From: CAXBNV01 sp963977185
Lineage (GTDB): Bacteria > Pseudomonadota > Gammaproteobacteria > JAGOUU01
DNA: 36,874 nt
Reading direction: 5' to 3'
Assembly (NCBI GenBank): GCA_963977185.1
Contig: CAXBNV010000014.1
Coordinates: forward strand, 1-36,874
Within the stretch, counting starts at the first letter, position 1; every line of letters starts with the position of its first letter. Of this stretch, positions 32,936 to 36,874 are shown one piece after another. The notes beneath the pieces are model-generated. The model was not told the DNA's origin. It ran no database searches and saw nothing but the letters and a program-made list of their open reading frames with translations. Made by a program: the position numbers and the translations under genes.

Positions 32936-34129
32936 CTAATCAACGTTTAAATTAACAATATCATCATTTATGATTATATCTCTAGTTGTTATTTTTTTAA
33001 TAAAAAACACCCATAACGGGCTAATTAACAAACTGATGGTGATTAATGATAAACTCATTTGATATGCATAATTTGATACTATTCCTGTTAATTTTCCGGT
33101 TGCCACTAACACAAAGCTAAATTCTCCTATTTGTGACAAAATAGCTCCAACATAAAGACTTTCTAGCCATCCATATCCAGTTAATCTTAAAAGAACAGTA
33201 AGAGTAAAACTTTTAACAAAAAAAACTGTTAACATTAATAAAGATAGTACAAAAATATTATCTCTGACAAAATTTAAATCAATCATCATACCAACAGAAA
33301 CAAAAAAGAAAGCTATAAATAAGACTTTCAGGGATTCTAAACTTTTTTCAATCCAATCTGTTTCTTTTGCCGATGAAACTATCATTCCCCCTATAAATGC
33401 TCCAAGTCCTGAAGATAAATGAATTAAATTAGTAATGAAAGCTGCACCAAAACATATAAAAAAAGCTGTAAATGTTTGTAACTCATGATCTTTTCTTAAT
33501 ATTTTAGCAAGAGGTAATTTAATATTCTTCTTGCTTAACAAAAAATACATGACAACTGATATAAGACCTATACCAAATAATTGCGTTAAAAGACTAACAT
33601 AATCAAATTCTGCGCTGTCAAAAAAATTAATAGTCAACAACATTGGGGCAAGTAAAATATCTTGTATAATTAATATTGCTACAATATTTTTCCCTGCTTC
33701 AGTATATATTTCCCCCCATTCCTGAAGTATTTTAATAACTACTGCAGTACTACTCAAGCAAATAACATAAGACATTAACACGACTCTAGATATAGGCCAG
33801 TTTAAGTAATATGCAATTATATAAATCAAAACAAAGCTAATAATAAGCTGCAAAGTAATAACTAAAAATGAAGATTTCCAATATTTTAGAAGATCATCAA
33901 TAGAAATTTCCATACCTAAAAAAAACAGTAAAATTATTACACCAAAATCACTAAATTTACTTATTGCATCGGGATTTGATACAATTTCAAAAACAAAAGG
34001 CCCCATAATGATTCCAGATACAATATATGCAACTACATATGGTTGTTGAAAATAACGGATTAATCCCCCAACAACTAATATAATTAAAACAGCCCCCATT
34101 AAAGGAAGCATCATGGATTCAACATGCAT
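32936..34129 (-). CDS. KefB/CPA2-type cation:proton antiporter, membrane domain only
   Basis: A 397-residue protein with about 12 membrane helices, the Na+/H+ exchanger domain of the CPA2 family. VVGGLIRYFQQPYVVAYIVS, ILLFFLGMEI and ICLSSTAVVIKILQEWGE are characteristic, as is SSGLGAFIGGMIVSS. The usual C-terminal nucleotide-binding (RCK/TrkA-N) domain found in KefB/KefC is missing: the protein stops a few residues after the last helix. It may be unregulated or pair with a separate subunit. It is the first gene of the rimK operon; this pairing with the antiporter is seen in other gammaproteobacteria. Confidence 0.9.
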   Translation of the reverse strand: MHVESMMLPLMGAVLIILVVGGLIRYFQQPYVVAYIVSGIIMGPFVFEIVSNPDAISKFSDFGVIILLFFLGMEISIDDLLKYWKSSFLVITLQLIISFVLIYIIAYYLNWPISRVVLMSYVICLSSTAVVIKILQEWGEIYTEAGKNIVAILIIQDILLAPMLLTINFFDSAEFDYVSLLTQLFGIGLISVVMYFLLSKKNIKLPLAKILRKDHELQTFTAFFICFGAAFITNLIHLSSGLGAFIGGMIVSSAKETDWIEKSLESLKVLFIAFFFVSVGMMIDLNFVRDNIFVLSLLMLTVFFVKSFTLTVLLRLTGYGWLESLYVGAILSQIGEFSFVLVATGKLTGIVSNYAYQMSLSLITISLLISPLWVFFIKKITTRDIIINDDIVNLNVD

Positions 34130-34296
34130 GTATGATCTTCTTTATTAATTTAATTTTTAACAGTAAATAATTATACACTTTAATAAATTTATCTTGTAAC
34201 AAAATATTAAAACTTAATTTTAAAAATTCAAACACACATCGTTTGTAGCAAGCACAGCAAATTGCCTATCATGATCATAATACTTATACATACTAT

Positions 34297-34565
34297 TTTC
34301 TGTATAATATAGCTTGTTAAATTATAAACCCAGCCATTAATTTTTTTCCTTTTTTATAACTTGAAATTAACTAATTATTGTTATTATTTATTATAGTATT
34401 CAATCCTATAATAAACTTCACAAAACCCATTTGAATTATTATCCGGCTCTTTTAAACGCCAATACTTTTCTATAACTCTAAATCTAAACCATTCTCCATC
34501 TGCTTTATCAATATTATTTTTATCAACTTCTATATCAATTTTTTCAAAAAAATGTCTTTTTATTT
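34297..34565 (-). repeat. Duplicated segment, matches 36177-36445
   Basis: This segment repeats 36177-36445 at a constant offset of 1880 with only scattered substitutions. It covers an Rhs-flanking untranslated stretch and the 3' third of the immunity-like gene. Beyond 34565 the match jumps to 36772 and after, across an internal deletion. Confidence 0.9.
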
Positions 34566-34657
34566 TCATCAGTATACTCTTCTGTATACATATCTTTACT
34601 ACCGTAACTCCAACCTTCTGAGCTAACAACTTCTTTTTTTCCACGAAACTTTAACAT
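34384..34657 (-). pseudogene. Immunity-like gene with internal deletion, copy of 36264-36866
   Basis: The start (ATG 34657, MLKFRGKKEVVSSEG) and the C-terminus (DKADGEWFRFRVIEKYWRLK) both match the 200-residue gene at 36264-36866. About 330 bases between them are missing. The join falls in tttttattt, which occurs twice in the intact gene (36437-36445 and 36763-36771). The lost length of 326 is not a multiple of three, so the frame breaks soon after the join. It is a broken gene, not a small real one. Confidence 0.88.
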
Positions 34658-34661
34658 ATAA

Positions 34662-34968
34662 TTAAAGCCTTTTTATAATAACATCAACAACAAGTTTATT
34701 GTCAGTTAAAGCTGGAAAATCCACTGTATCAAAAATACTTTATGTTTTTAGATTGTTCAAAGATCCAAATGCATTTCCAGAAGCTTGCTCAGCATATCTT
34801 TTAGATAATTTAGATCATAAATAATAAGAATCATCCTGAGTCATGTTATAATGATGATGTGTTTCAAATAACATTAAAAATGTCTAAATACTTGCCACCA
34901 GGTGTCATTTTTTCCTCATTGAAAGCAACACTGCCAATAGCTCCAGCTACTCCTTTAGTAATTTTTTT
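34662..34968 (-). pseudogene. Decayed Rhs/polymorphic toxin C-terminal domain
   Basis: Read on the minus strand, ITKGVAGAIGSVAFNEEKM and GGKYLDIF are followed, after a frameshift, by MLFETHHHYNMTQDDSYYL, a TGA, SKLSKRYAEQASGNAFGSLN, a TAA and SIFDTVDFPALTDNKLVVD. The ending is 4 bases before the start of the immunity-like pseudogene, the spacing usual for a toxin tip and its immunity gene. There are two in-frame stops and one frameshift, so it cannot be active. The His-rich patch may be part of a former nuclease-type site; this is speculative. Confidence 0.6.
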
Positions 34969-35534
34969 CTAACAAGCTCCCAACATCCTTTAAAAGAGTT
35001 GCTAGGTTCAATTAATCTCCAATGTTGATTAGTTAATTCTTCTTTAAACCATCTACCACCAGTTCTATTTTTAAAGCTATAATTAAAATCAATTGCCATT
35101 TCTTCCAGAAAGCCTTTTTTTATCTGTTTATCAATAAATTCTTCAAAGCATTTAAATTCTTCTTGTGATGAAAATGCAAAGATTTCTTCAAGAACTAAAG
35201 CGTTTCTTCTTCTTACTGCATAATCTTGGGTTAAATTGTTCTGTTCGGTTGAACTCTCTTTATATACTATTCCCATAAAATTCAAAGCTTTCCTTATCCT
35301 AGTTTTAACAAGCTCTTTTTGTAAATCAGAAAAGGCCAAGTTAGGATCATCTGGTTTTAAAGTATCAAAAAAAATAGACTCCCCTGTATAAGTTTTATTT
35401 GCATAGAAAGCTTCAGCTGCAACAGTATAGTTATTATTATTTTCACTAATATACTTAAAATAAAATCTATTTTTACTTCCAAAACTCCATCCTTCTGTAC
35501 TTTCAATTTTTTGTTTGTTAACCCATTTTAGCAT
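34947..35534 (-). CDS. Immunity-like protein, paralog of 36264-36866
   Basis: A 195-residue protein from Met at 35534 (MLKWVNKQKIESTEGWSFGS), which aligns with the paralog start MLKFRGKKEVVSSEGCWSYG; an upstream Met at 35549 would add five residues. The family has an N-terminal half with LQKELVKTRIRKALNFMG and a C-terminal module with a helix (SSQEEFKCFEEFIDKQIKKG) and then GGRWFKEELTNQHWRLIEPS. It is soluble with no membrane segments. Position between decayed Rhs toxin pieces suggests an orphan immunity protein; I do not know the family name. Its 3' end overlaps the toxin remnant by about 20 bases in another frame. Confidence 0.7.
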   Translation of the reverse strand: MLKWVNKQKIESTEGWSFGSKNRFYFKYISENNNNYTVAAEAFYANKTYTGESIFFDTLKPDDPNLAFSDLQKELVKTRIRKALNFMGIVYKESSTEQNNLTQDYAVRRRNALVLEEIFAFSSQEEFKCFEEFIDKQIKKGFLEEMAIDFNYSFKNRTGGRWFKEELTNQHWRLIEPSNSFKGCWELVRKKLLKE

Positions 35535-35607
35535 AACTATTAAAACCACAAAGTTAGTACGTTAACAACTCGACCATATATTATAAGATGAGGCTGTTTT
35601 TAAATAT

Positions 35608-35847
35608 TTATTTCTCAAAAAGACAAACATGCTCCCATTTGCCCTTAAAAGGAAAATCTGGTTCTATAAGTCGCCAGATATCACCAGATTCTTTATTCCG
35701 AAACCACTTTCCTCCGGATAATATTCCTTTAGAATAATTAGGATCGACCTCAACCTTTTCAACTAATCCAGCATCTATCTGATTTTTCAAATAATTTTGA
35801 AATCTACGAAACTCCCCAGGAGATTTAACTTTCTGATTTCTTCCCAT
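35608..35847 (-). CDS. Short immunity-like protein (C-terminal module only)
   Basis: A 79-residue protein that corresponds only to the C-terminal module of the neighbouring paralogs: SPGEFRRFQNYLKNQIDAGL, then GGKWFRNKESGDIWRLIEP and FKGKWEHV. It lies 23 bases downstream of the Rhs C-terminal remnant, as an immunity gene would. It may be a complete small member or a truncated one; the start ATG is adjacent to no strong ribosome binding site. Confidence 0.6.
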   Translation of the reverse strand: MGRNQKVKSPGEFRRFQNYLKNQIDAGLVEKVEVDPNYSKGILSGGKWFRNKESGDIWRLIEPDFPFKGKWEHVCLFEK

Positions 35848-35869
35848 TGTATTTTTTTCATTATTGTAT

Positions 35870-36201
35870 TCAACTTTTACTTATAAAATTTAAATATATC
35901 TGTTTACCAGCGAGAATTTTAGCTGTTATTAATTTTACTGCCGTATTTTTCCATTCAGGATCTAATGCTAAGTCTACGGCATACTGCAAATACAGGAAAC
36001 TTTCCATCAGGATTAACATACTTATAAGGATTATTATTCGCATAAACATATCGATTAAAATTTGCTAGATTTTTTTGGGATGAAATTAATTTGATCAGGA
36101 GTTGTAAACCTCCCAATTTTTGCATCATAATGTCTTGCGCTAAAATCATATAACCATGATAATTTATGTTTATATTTTTCTGCATAATATAGCTTGTTAG
36201 A
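35870..36201 (-). pseudogene. Rhs core C-terminus, frameshifted remnant
   Basis: Three minus-strand frames carry consecutive parts of one Rhs end. The first reads LYDFSARHYDAKIGRFTTPD, the usual end of the Rhs core. After a run of seven A (36070-36076) the frame changes by one and continues NRYVYANNNPYKYVNPDG. A second change then leads to LQYAVDLALDPEWKNTAVK and a TGA at 35870. The upstream Rhs core is absent. The tail would be the variable toxin tip, but it is too short and broken to identify. Confidence 0.85.
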
Positions 36202-36263
36202 TTATAAACCCAGCCATTAATTTTTTTCCTTTTTTATAACTTGAAATCAGCTAATTATTGTTA

Positions 36264-36866
36264 TTATTTATTATAGTATTCAATCCTATAATAAACTTCA
36301 CAAAACCCATTTGAATTATTATCCGGCTCTTTTAAACGCCAATATTTTTCTATAACTCTAAATCTAAACCATTCGTCATCTGCTTTATCAATATTGTTTT
36401 TATCAACTTCTATATCAATTGTTTCAAAAAACTTCCTTTTTATTTGCAGCTCTATATATTCTTTACATTTTTGATACTCTTCTTGAGTTGAGAATATATC
36501 TGTTTTTTCTAGAGCTAATGCATTAAAATCAACTGTTTTACTATTTGGATCAAAGTTATGTTCTGGATAAAGGGGGCCATCACATTCTCGAAATTGAGTT
36601 CCCATAAATTTTAATGCTTTTCTTATTCTTAATTTGATTAACTCTTTTTGTAAAGTGGTAAATATATTATTTTGATTATTGGGACATAATGTATCAAAAA
36701 AAATATTTTCTTTGTATTTACCATTATCATCAAAATAACGCTCGACATTTATAGAGTAAATATTTTTATTTTCATCAGTATACTCTTCTGTATATATATC
36801 TTTACTACCGTAACTCCAACAACCTTCTGAGCTAACAACTTCTTTTTTTCCACGAAACTTTAACAT
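36264..36866 (-). CDS. Immunity-like protein, intact 200-residue member
   Basis: A 200-residue soluble protein. The N-terminal part has EEYTDENKNIYSINVERYFD, then FFDTLCPNN and LQKELIKLRIRKALKFMG. The C-terminal module has FSTQEEYQKCKEYIELQIKR and DEWFRFRVIEKYWRLKEPD. The neighbour at 34947-35534 shares this whole layout, and the short genes at 35608 and 34384 share its end. It lies directly upstream of the Rhs remnant, so it is probably an immunity gene left from an earlier toxin. No named family is known to me. The window ends 8 bases beyond its start. Confidence 0.7.
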   Translation of the reverse strand: MLKFRGKKEVVSSEGCWSYGSKDIYTEEYTDENKNIYSINVERYFDDNGKYKENIFFDTLCPNNQNNIFTTLQKELIKLRIRKALKFMGTQFRECDGPLYPEHNFDPNSKTVDFNALALEKTDIFSTQEEYQKCKEYIELQIKRKFFETIDIEVDKNNIDKADDEWFRFRVIEKYWRLKEPDNNSNGFCEVYYRIEYYNK

Positions 36867-36874
36867 ATAATTAA

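Noticed and set aside
34384..34644. Independent 86-residue gene
   Set aside because: It is the C-terminal frame of a paralog carrying a 326-base internal deletion; the upstream frame encodes the true N-terminus out of phase.

Overview
The window is a strongly A/T-rich stretch of a bacterial chromosome. The gene families (Ada/AlkD repair, NhaA, a large MscS-type channel, the KefB-RimK-M14-RimB set, Rhs elements) suggest a low-GC gammaproteobacterium, perhaps near the Legionellales or Francisellaceae. No rRNA or tRNA fixes the taxon, so this is inference. I see no CRISPR array and no complete insertion sequence.

Region 1 (150-10730) looks like a compact biosynthetic cluster. It has a one-module NRPS protein whose adenylation domain carries a threonine-type pocket code and an inserted FkbM-type methyltransferase, an unrecognised 505-residue partner, an MFS exporter, an LDH/MDH-fold dehydrogenase, an Sfp-type phosphopantetheinyl transferase, an ATP-grasp ligase, a cupin fused to a putative heme-oxygenase-like diiron domain, and a pterin-dependent aromatic amino acid hydroxylase. 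The inferred product is a small oxidised, possibly methylated, threonine/aromatic dipeptide-like metabolite. A G/C-rich 12-base direct repeat lies on both sides of the cluster.

Region 2 (10731-14961) is accessory DNA. Two tandem, strongly conserved mini-genes encode 28- and 27-residue peptides. Each has a strong ribosome binding site and a following hairpin. After the second comes a gene for a protein with a WHxH motif (GRDP/DUF1399-like). Around them lie a RipA-like membrane protein, a DHA2-type exporter and a GNAT acetyltransferase; a broken C-terminal copy of the GNAT lies on the other side of the block. This is the best candidate for an undescribed system, perhaps a modified or exported peptide.

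Region 3 (15212-19154) holds an AlkD-like gene, the remains of an ada gene, a small membrane protein, an outer-membrane-like protein, a secreted cysteine-containing protein with a clear terminator, a repeat-rich hydrophilic protein and a small coiled-coil protein.

Region 4 (19310-34129) is ordinary chromosomal housekeeping: a YgjP-like metallopeptidase, a large MscS channel, MgtE, a PutP-type symporter, a lipoamide-dehydrogenase-type flavoprotein, a zinc alcohol dehydrogenase, NhaA, MsrA, and an operon of KefB-like antiporter, RimK, an M14 desuccinylase-like protein and a RimB-like protease.

Region 5 (34300-36874) is an Rhs toxin-immunity graveyard: frameshifted Rhs C-terminal pieces, a decayed toxin domain, two intact and two shortened immunity-like paralogs, and a visible duplication with an internal deletion at a 9-base direct repeat.
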